DNA from: Thiohalocapsa sp.
GTDB taxonomy: Bacteria > Pseudomonadota > Gammaproteobacteria > Chromatiales > Chromatiaceae
Length of the DNA stretch: 64,000 nucleotides
Assembly (NCBI GenBank): GCA_028277725.1
Contig: JANQFX010000088.1
Coordinates: 19,911 to 83,910 of the forward strand
Direction: 5' to 3'
Position numbers and translations under genes: made by a program. The stretch's first letter is position 1. Every line of letters begins with the position of its first letter. The notes beneath the pieces were generated by a model. It was not told the DNA's origin. It was given only the letters and a program-made list of their open reading frames with translations, and did not search any database. This document shows, piece after piece, positions 32,500-41,218 of this stretch.

Positions 32500-34419
32500 T
32501 CATGCCCCATCGCGGCCGGGGTACAGCGGCGGCAGCGGCAGATCGCCACCCGCGTCCCGGTCCCGCCTGCCGGCCAGGTCAGCCAGCGCCGCCGGCACGA
32601 CATCGGCCAATGCCGCGCCGGTCCAGTGGTCTGCCGAGGGGCCGTACAACGCGGCATCCAACGCACGAACCAAACGGGCGGCACTCAGGGCACGCGCCCC
32701 CCCCAGCGTCTCCAGTCGCGCCGCGATCTCGCCCAGACTGCTCGGCGGCGCATCCGGCCAGCCGCCGCGAGCGACGACCAGCAGTTCCCGCGCACAGGCC
32801 GGGGCATCATTGTTCGCTGCGGCGGTGCGCAACCCGGCGTACGGGTCGCCCCCGAGGCCAGGCCTGCGTTCGGTTTCCAACCCGGGCGTCACGGTGGCCG
32901 CAGCCGCTCGTCGACCTCGCATGCGGGCGAAGACATCGGCAATCGGGATCAACAGACCAGCGAAGCGATCAGCCCACGCACGTCGCCGGCTCCAGAGCAA
33001 CCACAGCAAGGCCAGCACGATCAGCACCGGCAGCAGGAACAGGGGGCGCCGCGGCTCACCGGCGCGAGGCGCGGGACTACCTTGCGCATCCGACGGCTCG
33101 GAAGCATCGCCGGCCTCCGCGGTGGCCGGATCGAGGCGCGCCGCAGAGACGTCGGGAGCAACCTCGCCTGACGAAGGGCGCACCGCTCCGGTAGCATCGA
33201 AGACACGTGCCGGCACCACCGCGACCCGTTCCTCACCGGCGTTCAGATCCCACCAGGCCAGCCGGACCTCGGGGAATCGCAGCTCACCACCCCGCGCGGG
33301 CATCAGGGTGAAGGCTTGCCGACTGACACCGAACAGCGATTTGCCGTCGGTGCGGGTCTCCGCCTCCGCCGGATCACCGTAGGCCCGCACGCCATCCGGC
33401 GCGGGCATGTCGAGCTGTGGCAGCTGAGACCCCGACAGGCCGGCGGCGGTGATGGTCAGCTCCCTCACGACCGGCTCGCCATTCACGAAGTTGGGTGGGT
33501 CCTGCGCCCAGGAATCGTCGATGGTCAGGGCCCGCGCCGGCAACCAATGGCGTGCGGCGAATCCGTCCGGAACGGGCAGCACATCCAGCGTCACCGCCTC
33601 GGTCCGCGCGCGCACCGGCTCGCCGCGACCGAAAACCCCGGACGAGAATCGGTCGAACACCGGATCGCGAAAGATGTCCGGCAGGCCGGCACGGCCGACA
33701 CCACCACGACCAGCGGTCCGCAGCTCGCCGGTGAAGCGGATGGGCGGGATGCGCAGCTCACCGCTGCGCTCCGGGCTGAGGCTGAAGCGACGCTCGATGA
33801 CCTGGTATTCGCGGCCCTCGCGCTCGGTCTGATACTGCACGTCGTCGCCGAGTCGCTCCACCACGGCGCCCTCCGCCCGAGGCTCGCTGATCTCCCCCGT
33901 GCGCAAGGGCAGAGCGCTGAACAACCGCACCGCCACAGGCAGTTGCTGCTGCACGTAGACCGGCTCACCCTCGCCACCCACCTCGATTTCCAGGAATACG
34001 TCGTCTCCGACTGCGCCGATGGCCCCCTGCGGCGCATCGGACACCTCGAGCCGCAGCGGCGCAGTCTGCTCGTCGCCGACCGGGATCGGCGGCACCTCGA
34101 TGACCCCGCTGCGCTTGGGCGCGAGCACGATCTGCCAGCTGCGGGTCGCGCTCTGGCGGCCGTTGATGATCTGGATCTGGCTGCTCGCGGCGGTGCCGCG
34201 CACTTCGAAGTCGGTCGCCAGGACGCCGAGGTCCGGACCTTCGCCGACCATGCGGTCCGACTCGATCACCAACTGGACCGTCTCGCCCTCATGGACCTCG
34301 TCCCGATCGAATCGGGCACTCACATCGGCCAGCGCGGCACCAACCCAGCATGCGCAGCCGACCGCCATAAGCGAAAGAAACGCCCCGCGCCGATCTCTCC
34401 GCAAGCGACGCGGACCCAT
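32500..34419 (-). CDS. batD: BatD family protein
   Basis: A 639-residue membrane protein with a signal peptide (about 1-32), several immunoglobulin-like beta domains in the periplasm (for example VSARFDRDEVHEGETVQLVI), one membrane span (LFLLPVLIVLALLWLLW) and a cytoplasmic tail. This is the Bat (aerotolerance) family, which works with MoxR ATPases; its biochemical role is unknown. I chose the ATG at 34419, which has GGGAGG upstream and gives a proper signal peptide; an ATG at 34503 overlapping the batB/C stop is the alternative. Confidence 0.85.
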   Translation of the reverse strand: MGPRRLRRDRRGAFLSLMAVGCACWVGAALADVSARFDRDEVHEGETVQLVIESDRMVGEGPDLGVLATDFEVRGTAASSQIQIINGRQSATRSWQIVLAPKRSGVIEVPPIPVGDEQTAPLRLEVSDAPQGAIGAVGDDVFLEIEVGGEGEPVYVQQQLPVAVRLFSALPLRTGEISEPRAEGAVVERLGDDVQYQTEREGREYQVIERRFSLSPERSGELRIPPIRFTGELRTAGRGGVGRAGLPDIFRDPVFDRFSSGVFGRGEPVRARTEAVTLDVLPVPDGFAARHWLPARALTIDDSWAQDPPNFVNGEPVVRELTITAAGLSGSQLPQLDMPAPDGVRAYGDPAEAETRTDGKSLFGVSRQAFTLMPARGGELRFPEVRLAWWDLNAGEERVAVVPARVFDATGAVRPSSGEVAPDVSAARLDPATAEAGDASEPSDAQGSPAPRAGEPRRPLFLLPVLIVLALLWLLWSRRRAWADRFAGLLIPIADVFARMRGRRAAAATVTPGLETERRPGLGGDPYAGLRTAAANNDAPACARELLVVARGGWPDAPPSSLGEIAARLETLGGARALSAARLVRALDAALYGPSADHWTGAALADVVPAALADLAGRRDRDAGGDLPLPPLYPGRDGA

Positions 34420-34496
34420 TTCTGGGCCTCCCGAGGTCTCTGCATCGAAGCGTCCGACCGCAGTCGACGCCAGGATCGGTTTCGGGTCGAGCTGCC

Positions 34497-36566
34497 TCAC
34501 CATGGGTCCTCCCCGATGTTGTCCGCACCGCCAGCCCGCATGCGGTACTGATACATGAACTTCCGTCGCAGCAGCCCGCCAGGGTCGTCCGGAATCCGTC
34601 GCAACCATTGATCCGCGGCACGCCTGGCCTCGCGTTGCGCGGGGTCCTTGCCCTCACCCCCCGCTCCGCCGATGTCCTTATCGGACTGGGTCTCGGCATC
34701 CGACTCTGCCTCGCCGCCGGCGGCGCGCGCCTCGCGGCGATAGTCATCGGCCGCCTGCGCCTCGCGCTCACGCCGTGCGCGGGCCTCGTCGCTGGTTTCT
34801 TCGTCTGGCCCGGCGCCGACGTTCTCGGTGTCGGAGCTGTCCTGCCCACCGTCCGGCCGCGAGTCCGTGGATGCATCTCGATCCTGCTCGCCGGATCGAC
34901 CCCTGGCGTCGGCGCTGTCGGGTCGCGTGTCCGAGTCGTCTGCAGCAGACGTCTCATCGGCGCCGGCGTCGTCGTCGACGGACCGATCGGCCGCGGATGC
35001 CTCCTGCTCGCCGTCGGAGCGCCCCGCGTCGCCTTGGGACGCATCCTGGCCCTGCCGGCCTTGTTGTCCCTTCTGATCCTGCTGGCCTTGTTGGCCTTGT
35101 TGGCCTTGTTGGTCCTGTTGGTCCTGTTGGTCCTGCTGTTGGTTCGTCTGTTGCGCCTGCTGCTGCTCGCGCAGGGCGCGCTCCACCTCCGAGCGGTTGT
35201 GGCGTGCGTCCTCCATGTCCGGGCTTTGGGACAGCGCCTCGTCATAGGCTGCAAGCGCCTCCTCCAACTGTCCGTCCATGGCCAGGGCGTTGCCGCGATT
35301 GTAGTGGGCCGCCGAGTCCTCGACACCCTGCAGGGCCCGCGCGGCACCGGCGTAGTCGCCCATGCGATAGCGAGCCGCACCGATCCGCGCCGGATCGCGT
35401 GCGAGTTCCGCTGCCCGCTCGTAGTTCCCCCGCTCGAGCGCGCCCGCCGCCTGCTGGTCGGGGCGTTCCCAGATGCCCCGCCAGCCCCCGCGCCCGTGCG
35501 AGCCTCCGCCCTCAACCTCGGGCTGAGGTGCGACCTCATCGGCCGCGAACACCGGCGCCTGCACGGCCGGGCTCAGGTTCAGCGCGAGCAGCACGGGCAG
35601 CAGGGCCCAGCCGCGGCGGAAACCGAGCGCCGCAAGGGGCAGTAGGAGGAGCGTGAGCCAGGGGCCGAGCGCCCGCCAGACTTCGATCCGTCTCGCCTCC
35701 TCTCCGGCCCGTACCCGACGGCCGGCGTCTGCCAGGACGCGGTCCAGGTCGCCCTCGTCGGCGGTAATGCCGGCGTAGGCGCCGCCGCCCTCGCGCGCCA
35801 TTCCACGCAGGCCACCGGGCTCCAGCCGGCTGAGGACGACACCGCGCGAGGACCGCACGCCGGGCACCGGCGCGCCCTCCTCGGTGCCGACGCCGATCAC
35901 GGCCAGACGGTGACCGGCGTCCCGGAGTTCCGCGGCCGCGTCCCGAGCCCGCTCGTCACCCGCGGCATCCGTCAGCAGCACGACCTCACCCTCGGGCACG
36001 CCGGCCTGGCGCAGCAGGTCCAGTGCGGCCGACAGACCGAGGTCGACCCGGCTGCCCTGAACGGGCATGAGGTCGGGCTCCAACACCGGCAGCACCGCGC
36101 GAATGGATTCGGCGTCGTCGGTGAGCGGGACGACCGCGAAGGCATCCCCGGCAAAGACCACCAAGCCTGTCTGGCCAGCGGCACCGCGGCGCAGCAGGTC
36201 CTCGACCTTGTACCGAGCCCGCGCCAATCGGTTCGGCGCCAGGTCCTCGGCGAGCATCGACTGGGACAGGTCCAACGCCACGACCCGCGCCGCGGCATCG
36301 CGGAAGGCAGGCACCTCCAGTCGCTCGAACGTCGGATTGGCGAGCGCAATCACGGCGACGACCCAGCCGAGCCCGAGCAGCGCGAGGGGCCAGCGCCGCG
36401 CCGGCCCGTCGTCGGCCACGCCCAGGGCCACCAGGAGCCGCTCATCGACCACGCGCCGCCAGGCGTCCAGTCCTCCGCGCCGCCGCGCCAGGATCATCAG
36501 CAGCAGCGCCAGCGGGGCCAGCGCCAGGAACCAGAACGGACTCAGGAAATGGAACTCAGCCGGCAT
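34497..36566 (-). CDS. batB: BatB/BatC fusion: VWA domain and TPR membrane protein
   Basis: A 689-residue protein. Residues 1-30 and about 60-78 are membrane spans; the VWA domain (about 85-290) has the metal motif DLSQS near 98 and LTDAAGDE; a further span pair follows at about 310-340. The C-terminal half is BatC-like, with TPR repeats (AAHYNRGNALAMDGQLEEAL) and then a Gln/Asp-rich low-complexity tail of over 150 residues. So BatB and BatC are one chain. It overlaps batA by 11 bases. It likely forms a membrane complex with BatA, BatD and MoxR. Confidence 0.85.
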   Translation of the reverse strand: MPAEFHFLSPFWFLALAPLALLLMILARRRGGLDAWRRVVDERLLVALGVADDGPARRWPLALLGLGWVVAVIALANPTFERLEVPAFRDAAARVVALDLSQSMLAEDLAPNRLARARYKVEDLLRRGAAGQTGLVVFAGDAFAVVPLTDDAESIRAVLPVLEPDLMPVQGSRVDLGLSAALDLLRQAGVPEGEVVLLTDAAGDERARDAAAELRDAGHRLAVIGVGTEEGAPVPGVRSSRGVVLSRLEPGGLRGMAREGGGAYAGITADEGDLDRVLADAGRRVRAGEEARRIEVWRALGPWLTLLLLPLAALGFRRGWALLPVLLALNLSPAVQAPVFAADEVAPQPEVEGGGSHGRGGWRGIWERPDQQAAGALERGNYERAAELARDPARIGAARYRMGDYAGAARALQGVEDSAAHYNRGNALAMDGQLEEALAAYDEALSQSPDMEDARHNRSEVERALREQQQAQQTNQQQDQQDQQDQQGQQGQQGQQDQKGQQGRQGQDASQGDAGRSDGEQEASAADRSVDDDAGADETSAADDSDTRPDSADARGRSGEQDRDASTDSRPDGGQDSSDTENVGAGPDEETSDEARARREREAQAADDYRREARAAGGEAESDAETQSDKDIGGAGGEGKDPAQREARRAADQWLRRIPDDPGGLLRRKFMYQYRMRAGGADNIGEDPW
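35056..35175. repeat. Low-complexity repeat coding the Gln-rich part of BatB/C
   Basis: Near-identical 9-base units such as TTGGCCTTG and TTGGTCCTG are repeated in tandem and encode runs of QQG and QQD. Slippage here would lengthen or shorten the linker in frame. Confidence 0.65.
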
Positions 36567-37545
36567 CGGACAGCCCCCAGAGCACGCCGGTCCGACCGGT
36601 GACGACTGCAGCGCTCAACAGCAGCGACAGAGCCAGCGGCCACTGGAACAGCTCATCGACGGGGCGGAAGGTCGCCTCGTCGGACTCCACCGGTTCCAGT
36701 TCGTCCAGCATGGAGTAGATGGCCTGCAACTCACCGGCGTCACGGGCGCGGAAATAGCGCCCCCCGGTGAGGTCCGCGATGCCGCGCAACGTCGCTTCGT
36801 CCAGCGGGTTGCGGCCCAGCGCGATGCCGAGCCCGGTGCGCGAGTCGCCGCCGACGCCGATGGTATGGATGCGCACGCCGGTCTCGGCGGCGAGTTCCGC
36901 GGCCTTGCCCGGCCCGATGGCGCCGGCGGTGTTGGTGCCGTCGGTGAGCAGGATCAGCACGCGCTCGTCGGTGTCGGCATCGCGGAGCCGCTTGACCGCC
37001 AGGCCAATGGCGTCCCCGATGGCCGTCTCGCGCCCGGCGAGCCCAACCACGGCTTCGAACAGCAGGGTGCGGGCCGTATCGCGGTCGAAGGTGAGCGGCG
37101 TCTGCAGGTAGGCCTGCTGGCCGAATAGGATCAGTCCGACGCGATCGCCCTCACGGCGCTCGATGAAGTCACCGGCCACGGCCTTGACGGCGGTGAGCCG
37201 ATCCACGACACGCCCGCCGATGACCATGTCCTCTTCTCGCATGGAGCCGGAGATGTCGACCGCCAGCATCAGGTCGCGACCGCTCAGGGGCAAGGACGTC
37301 GGCTCACCGATCCATTGCGGCCGCGCGGCGGCCAGCACCAGAAACACCCAGGCGGCCACGGCGAGCCAACCTTGCCAGCGCGGCCCAACCGACGCCGCCC
37401 GCACGCCCTCTCCGGCCAGCACCGCGTAGAAGGGCACCCTAAGCGCGCCGGTGTCGCCCGCGGGCGCCGCCGGCAGCAGCCGCCGTACGAGCAGTGGCAG
37501 GGGCAGCAGCAAGAGCGCCCAGAGGTGTGCCAGTTGCAGGCTCAT
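36556..37545 (-). CDS. batA: BatA family VWA-domain membrane protein
   Basis: A 329-residue protein: N-terminal membrane spans at about 5-22 and 55-72, a VWA domain (about 85-280) with the metal motif DISGSM near 92 and LLTDGTNTAG, and a C-terminal span near 305-322. Usual length for BatA. Its start overlaps the stop of the DUF4381 gene by 4 bases and its end overlaps batB/C by 11 bases. Confidence 0.9.
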   Translation of the reverse strand: MSLQLAHLWALLLLPLPLLVRRLLPAAPAGDTGALRVPFYAVLAGEGVRAASVGPRWQGWLAVAAWVFLVLAAARPQWIGEPTSLPLSGRDLMLAVDISGSMREEDMVIGGRVVDRLTAVKAVAGDFIERREGDRVGLILFGQQAYLQTPLTFDRDTARTLLFEAVVGLAGRETAIGDAIGLAVKRLRDADTDERVLILLTDGTNTAGAIGPGKAAELAAETGVRIHTIGVGGDSRTGLGIALGRNPLDEATLRGIADLTGGRYFRARDAGELQAIYSMLDELEPVESDEATFRPVDELFQWPLALSLLLSAAVVTGRTGVLWGLSDAG

Positions 37546-38030
37546 AGGTTCTTCCCCAGCCAGCGGCCGGCGAGGTCGAGCAGCGCGTCGGCATCGCAGT
37601 CCCGTCGCGGGGCATAGACTCCGTCGGCGAGGATGGCGCCGGCACCCCGTGCGAAGGCGCCGTCGCCGCCGGTGCGGTCCAGGAACTCGACCCACGCGGG
37701 CCCGGTGAGGGCGGCGACCTGCTCGCGCGGATAGCGGCCGAGGGCGGCGCGCTTGAGCAGCGCCGAGACGCTCGCCGCCAGTTCAGGTCCGCGGGATGCG
37801 CCTCGTAGCCGCTCCAACTCCGCAGTGATGCGGGCCCGCCGTCGCCGCGCCCGCCACAACCGAAGCAGCTTCAAGGTCGCAGCCACGGCGGCCGCCATGA
37901 GCAGCGCCAGCAGCACCCACCAACCGGGCGCGGGCGGCCAGAGCGGCGCGTCGCCCGGCATCTGAATGTCGCGCAGTTGCAACGGCTGCTGCGCCGCGCC
38001 GACGGCACCCTGTCCCGAGACGGGATTCAT
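37542..38030 (-). CDS. DUF4381 family protein
   Basis: A 162-residue protein with one membrane span (about 36-57, WVLLALLMAAAVAATLKLL) after a short periplasmic part ending in PLWPPAPGWW, and a cytoplasmic helical domain with LKRAALGRYPREQVAALTG. DUF4381 regularly accompanies MoxR, DUF58 and Bat genes. Its function is unknown. It overlaps both neighbours by 4 bases. Confidence 0.85.
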   Translation of the reverse strand: MNPVSGQGAVGAAQQPLQLRDIQMPGDAPLWPPAPGWWVLLALLMAAAVAATLKLLRLWRARRRRARITAELERLRGASRGPELAASVSALLKRAALGRYPREQVAALTGPAWVEFLDRTGGDGAFARGAGAILADGVYAPRRDCDADALLDLAGRWLGKNL

Positions 38031-39076
38031 GTGGCAGCCCCTTCACTCGGCTGGGGCAGCGGCCCGCGGTCGCGCAGCAACGCCTCCAGGGCGGTGGCGG
38101 GGTCGTCGTCGGTGCGACAGCGCACCAGTGGAATACCGTTGTCCAGGGCCAGGGCCGACACCGCGGCCTGATGGGCGTCGAAGTGCGCCTGATAACGGGC
38201 CCGTTCGCGCCGGTCGGTGGCGTCGAACAGACCGCGTCGTCGTCCATCGCTGATGCCGTAACGACCCGGCGGCGGCGGCGAGAGTTCCAGGGGATCAAGC
38301 ACCTGTACGGCCAGGAGTTCGTTGTGGCGGGCCAGCGCCCGCAGGTGGCGCCCCGTATCCGGGTCCAGGCGGTAGAAATCCGAGAGCAGCAACACCAGGC
38401 TGCCCGGACGTGCCACGCGGCGCAGCCGGACCAGCGCATCGCCCAGACCGCCGTCGACACCAGCATCGCCCGCAACATCGGCGTACCGCGCCCCCGCCGG
38501 CACCGTCTCCAGCAGCCGGCGCGGATCGCCGGCGTCCACCAGGGCGCGGATCAGGTGCATCTGCCCACGTCGCCCGCCGCGCGGCACCAGCTCGGTATGG
38601 CCGCCGTTGAATAGCAGGGCACCGATGCGGTCGCCACGGGCGACCGCGGCCCAGCCGACCAGCGCCGCGAGCCGCGCCGCTTGCACCGACTTGAACACCC
38701 CACGGCTGGCGAAGAACATGCTGCGACCGAAGTCGGCGAGCACCACGATCGGCCGCTCGCGCTCCTCGTCGAAGACCTTGATATGGGGGTCACCGGCACG
38801 GGCCGTGATGCGCCAGTCCATGTTGCGGATATCGTCGCCGGCGACGTAGTGCCGCGATTCGCGATAGTCCATGCCGCGACCGCGGAAGCGGGAGCGATGC
38901 GTCCCCGCCAGCGCGGAGCGTGCGGTGCCCAGGCGCCGGATGCGCAGCCGTTCGGCCCTTGCGCGCAGGCCGATCAGCTCGTCGCCATCGACTCGGATGG
39001 CGGGGTCGGCGGTCGCGGGGCTGGGTCCTGAGCCGACGGTGGGGAGGGGTCTGAGCGACACGCCGGCCGACCTCAC
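38027..39076 (-). CDS. DUF58 domain protein
   Basis: A 349-residue protein with the DUF58 signature FRGRGMDYRESRHYVAGDD followed by IRNMDWRITARAG, near residues 65-95. The rest is a VWA-like fold. Members partner MoxR ATPases and probably act as their substrate or adaptor. The start is GTG, overlapping the moxR stop (GTGA). No signal peptide, so cytoplasmic. Confidence 0.9.
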   Translation of the reverse strand: MRSAGVSLRPLPTVGSGPSPATADPAIRVDGDELIGLRARAERLRIRRLGTARSALAGTHRSRFRGRGMDYRESRHYVAGDDIRNMDWRITARAGDPHIKVFDEERERPIVVLADFGRSMFFASRGVFKSVQAARLAALVGWAAVARGDRIGALLFNGGHTELVPRGGRRGQMHLIRALVDAGDPRRLLETVPAGARYADVAGDAGVDGGLGDALVRLRRVARPGSLVLLLSDFYRLDPDTGRHLRALARHNELLAVQVLDPLELSPPPPGRYGISDGRRRGLFDATDRRERARYQAHFDAHQAAVSALALDNGIPLVRCRTDDDPATALEALLRDRGPLPQPSEGAAT

Positions 39077-40146
39077 AACGCGGGCACGTTCCGGATCAGC
39101 GCGGCGACGAAGGCATCCACGTCGGTGCCCTCCGCCTCCGCGGCATAGCTGAGGAGGATGCGGTGCCGAAGCACGTCGTAGGCCACGGCGTGCACGTCCT
39201 CCGGTGTCACGAACTCCGCGCCACGCAGCCAGGCGTGGGCGCGTGCACAGCGGTCCAGGGCGATGGTGGCGCGCGGGCTCGCGCCGTAGTCAACCAGTCG
39301 CGCGAGCGCCTCGTCATAGGGTGCCGGATCGCGCGTCGCGAGCACCAGCTGGATCAGATACTCCTCCAGCTGATCCGCCATGTGCAGGCTCATGACCTCG
39401 TTGCGTGAGGAGTCCACCTGGGCGTGGCCGATGATCGGCGCCTCGTCGCCGTCGCGCTTGAGCCGACCTCGGGCCTCGGCGCGGGCGATGTCCAGGATGC
39501 TGCGCTCGGAGGCCGGGTCCGGGTAGTCCACCCGGACGTGCATCAGGAATCGATCCAGCTGCGCCTCCGGCAGCGGGTAGGTGCCTTCCTGCTCGATAGG
39601 ATTCTGGGTCGCCATCACCATGAAGGGCGACGGCAGCGGGTAGGTCCGGCCGCCGACGGTGATCTGCCGCTCACCCATCGCCTCGAGCAGCGCAGACTGC
39701 ACCTTGGCCGGCGCGCGGTTGACCTCGTCGGCGAGCACCAGGTTGTGGAACAGGGGGCCCGGTTGGAACTGGAAGGTCCCGGTCTCGGCCCGGTAGACAT
39801 CGGTCCCGGTGAGGTCGCCCGGTAGCAGGTCCGGCGTGAACTGAACCCGCTGGAAATCGCCCTCGATGCGGGTGGACAGCTCTTTGACGGCCGTGGTCTT
39901 GGCGAGCCCCGGCGCGCCCTCCACCAGCAGGTGCCCGTCCGCAAGCAAGGCGATCAACAGGCGCTCGACCAGATCGTCCTGACCGACGATCCGCCCGCGC
40001 AGGTCGGCACGCAGCCGCGCGAATGCGGCTTGGTTCTCGCTCGCCGGCCCCGCGACCGATTGTGAAGGCGGCTGTGGAGCCGGCGGACGGAGATCAGCTG
40101 CCCCGGCCTTGGCTCCGGCGTTTGCGGTGGCTTCTGCGTTGCTCAT
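39073..40146 (-). CDS. MoxR-type AAA+ ATPase
   Basis: A 357-residue chaperone-like ATPase. Walker A is GAPGLAKTT at about 77-85, Walker B is LVLADEVNRAP, and further AAA motifs (ATQNPIEQEGTYPLPEAQLDRF) are typical of MoxR. The first 40 residues are an Ala/Pro-rich extension. It heads a six-gene operon (moxR, DUF58, DUF4381, batA, batB/C, batD) in which almost every junction overlaps. It probably remodels or activates the VWA proteins. Confidence 0.95.
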   Translation of the reverse strand: MSNAEATANAGAKAGAADLRPPAPQPPSQSVAGPASENQAAFARLRADLRGRIVGQDDLVERLLIALLADGHLLVEGAPGLAKTTAVKELSTRIEGDFQRVQFTPDLLPGDLTGTDVYRAETGTFQFQPGPLFHNLVLADEVNRAPAKVQSALLEAMGERQITVGGRTYPLPSPFMVMATQNPIEQEGTYPLPEAQLDRFLMHVRVDYPDPASERSILDIARAEARGRLKRDGDEAPIIGHAQVDSSRNEVMSLHMADQLEEYLIQLVLATRDPAPYDEALARLVDYGASPRATIALDRCARAHAWLRGAEFVTPEDVHAVAYDVLRHRILLSYAAEAEGTDVDAFVAALIRNVPAL

Positions 40147-40477
40147 GCATCAAACTCCCAGTTCGTCACGGCGGCAGGGCAATCGAGTCATTCGACGTGG
40201 GTGAACCGCCTCTTGCGTGCCTTAGACCTCCCGACGTGCGGAAACGGACCGGCGCGGATCGCAGCCGACGCTTAGGTATGGTCTCATGGCGAACCTTAAC
40301 CAAGCGCTGCCAACACATGACAGCCCGTTAATTGGGCGTGGGTCGAGCCGATCTTTGCCGTGCAGCTGCCTTGGCCTCCAGGCCCAGACGCCAGCCCCCA
40401 ACCCCTGTCACCGCACCTCGGCGCAATCCGACCTCTGCCCCGCCGCGCTCCTCAGTTTGGTGCCCTTGCGATCCCAT
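40147..40477. other. Divergent intergenic region between moxR and the heme oxygenase gene
   Basis: 331 bases, no gene seen. Promoters for the Bat operon and for the heme oxygenase-phytochrome genes should lie here. I found no convincing hexamers or operator. Confidence 0.35.
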
Positions 40478-41122
40478 ATGACCGACGCGAATCCTGCATC
40501 GCCTCCCGACCCCATCATGCGCCGCCTGCGCGCCCATACGGCAGAGCTGCACGCCCAAACCGAGGAGCTGCCGCTGATGCGAGCGCTGTTCCTGGCCGAA
40601 CCGCAGCACTACCTGCGCTATCTGCAGGCCCTGCACATCATCTACGGCGCCCTGGAGCCGCCGCTCTACGCCGCACTGCCATCCTCGCTCATCGCGGACC
40701 TCGGCGTGACCCCCAAGCTTCCTGCCTTGACGCGCGACCTCGCGGCCCTGGGAGGCCGCCGGGATGGCACAGGCATGGACCGGACACCGATCGAACCCGA
40801 CCTGGCTCCACCGCTCCCGATGGCCTTGCCGACGTCGCGGGAGCAGCGCATCGGCGCCGCCCTCGGCGGGCTCTACGTCATCGAGGGAGCCACACTCGGT
40901 GGTCAGGTCATCGCCAGACGACTTACCGCGGATTGGCCGGACGCGATACCACCACCGCTCGACTTCCTGGAGTTCCGCCATCGATGCGCCCACAACGACT
41001 GGCGCCAATTCGGGGCCGCGCTAACCGCCTGGGCGGAGCAGCACCCGGATGCGTCCGATGCGATACTCGCCGGTGCGGTGTCGGCGTTCGAGTTGACCCA
41101 CGACGCCCTGGCCGACGCCTGA
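40478..41122 (+). CDS. bphO: Biliverdin-producing heme oxygenase
   Basis: A 214-residue all-helical protein. RRLRAHTAELHAQTEELPLM holds the proximal heme ligand, His25. GGLYVIEGATLGGQVIARRL is the distal helix with its flexible glycines. The enzyme opens heme to biliverdin with release of iron and CO; biliverdin is the chromophore of bacteriophytochromes. The phytochrome gene follows after 96 bases, so this is a standard bphO-bphP pair. ATG at 40478 chosen by family length. Confidence 0.9.
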   Translation: MTDANPASPPDPIMRRLRAHTAELHAQTEELPLMRALFLAEPQHYLRYLQALHIIYGALEPPLYAALPSSLIADLGVTPKLPALTRDLAALGGRRDGTGMDRTPIEPDLAPPLPMALPTSREQRIGAALGGLYVIEGATLGGQVIARRLTADWPDAIPPPLDFLEFRHRCAHNDWRQFGAALTAWAEQHPDASDAILAGAVSAFELTHDALADA

Positions 41123-41218
41123 GCGAACCGGCACACCGCGACGCGCGGCATCCATGCCGACGCAGCCGGCCATTGATTGTTCGCCGCACCAATCCACTCG
41201 CACCCCGGCGTACCCACC

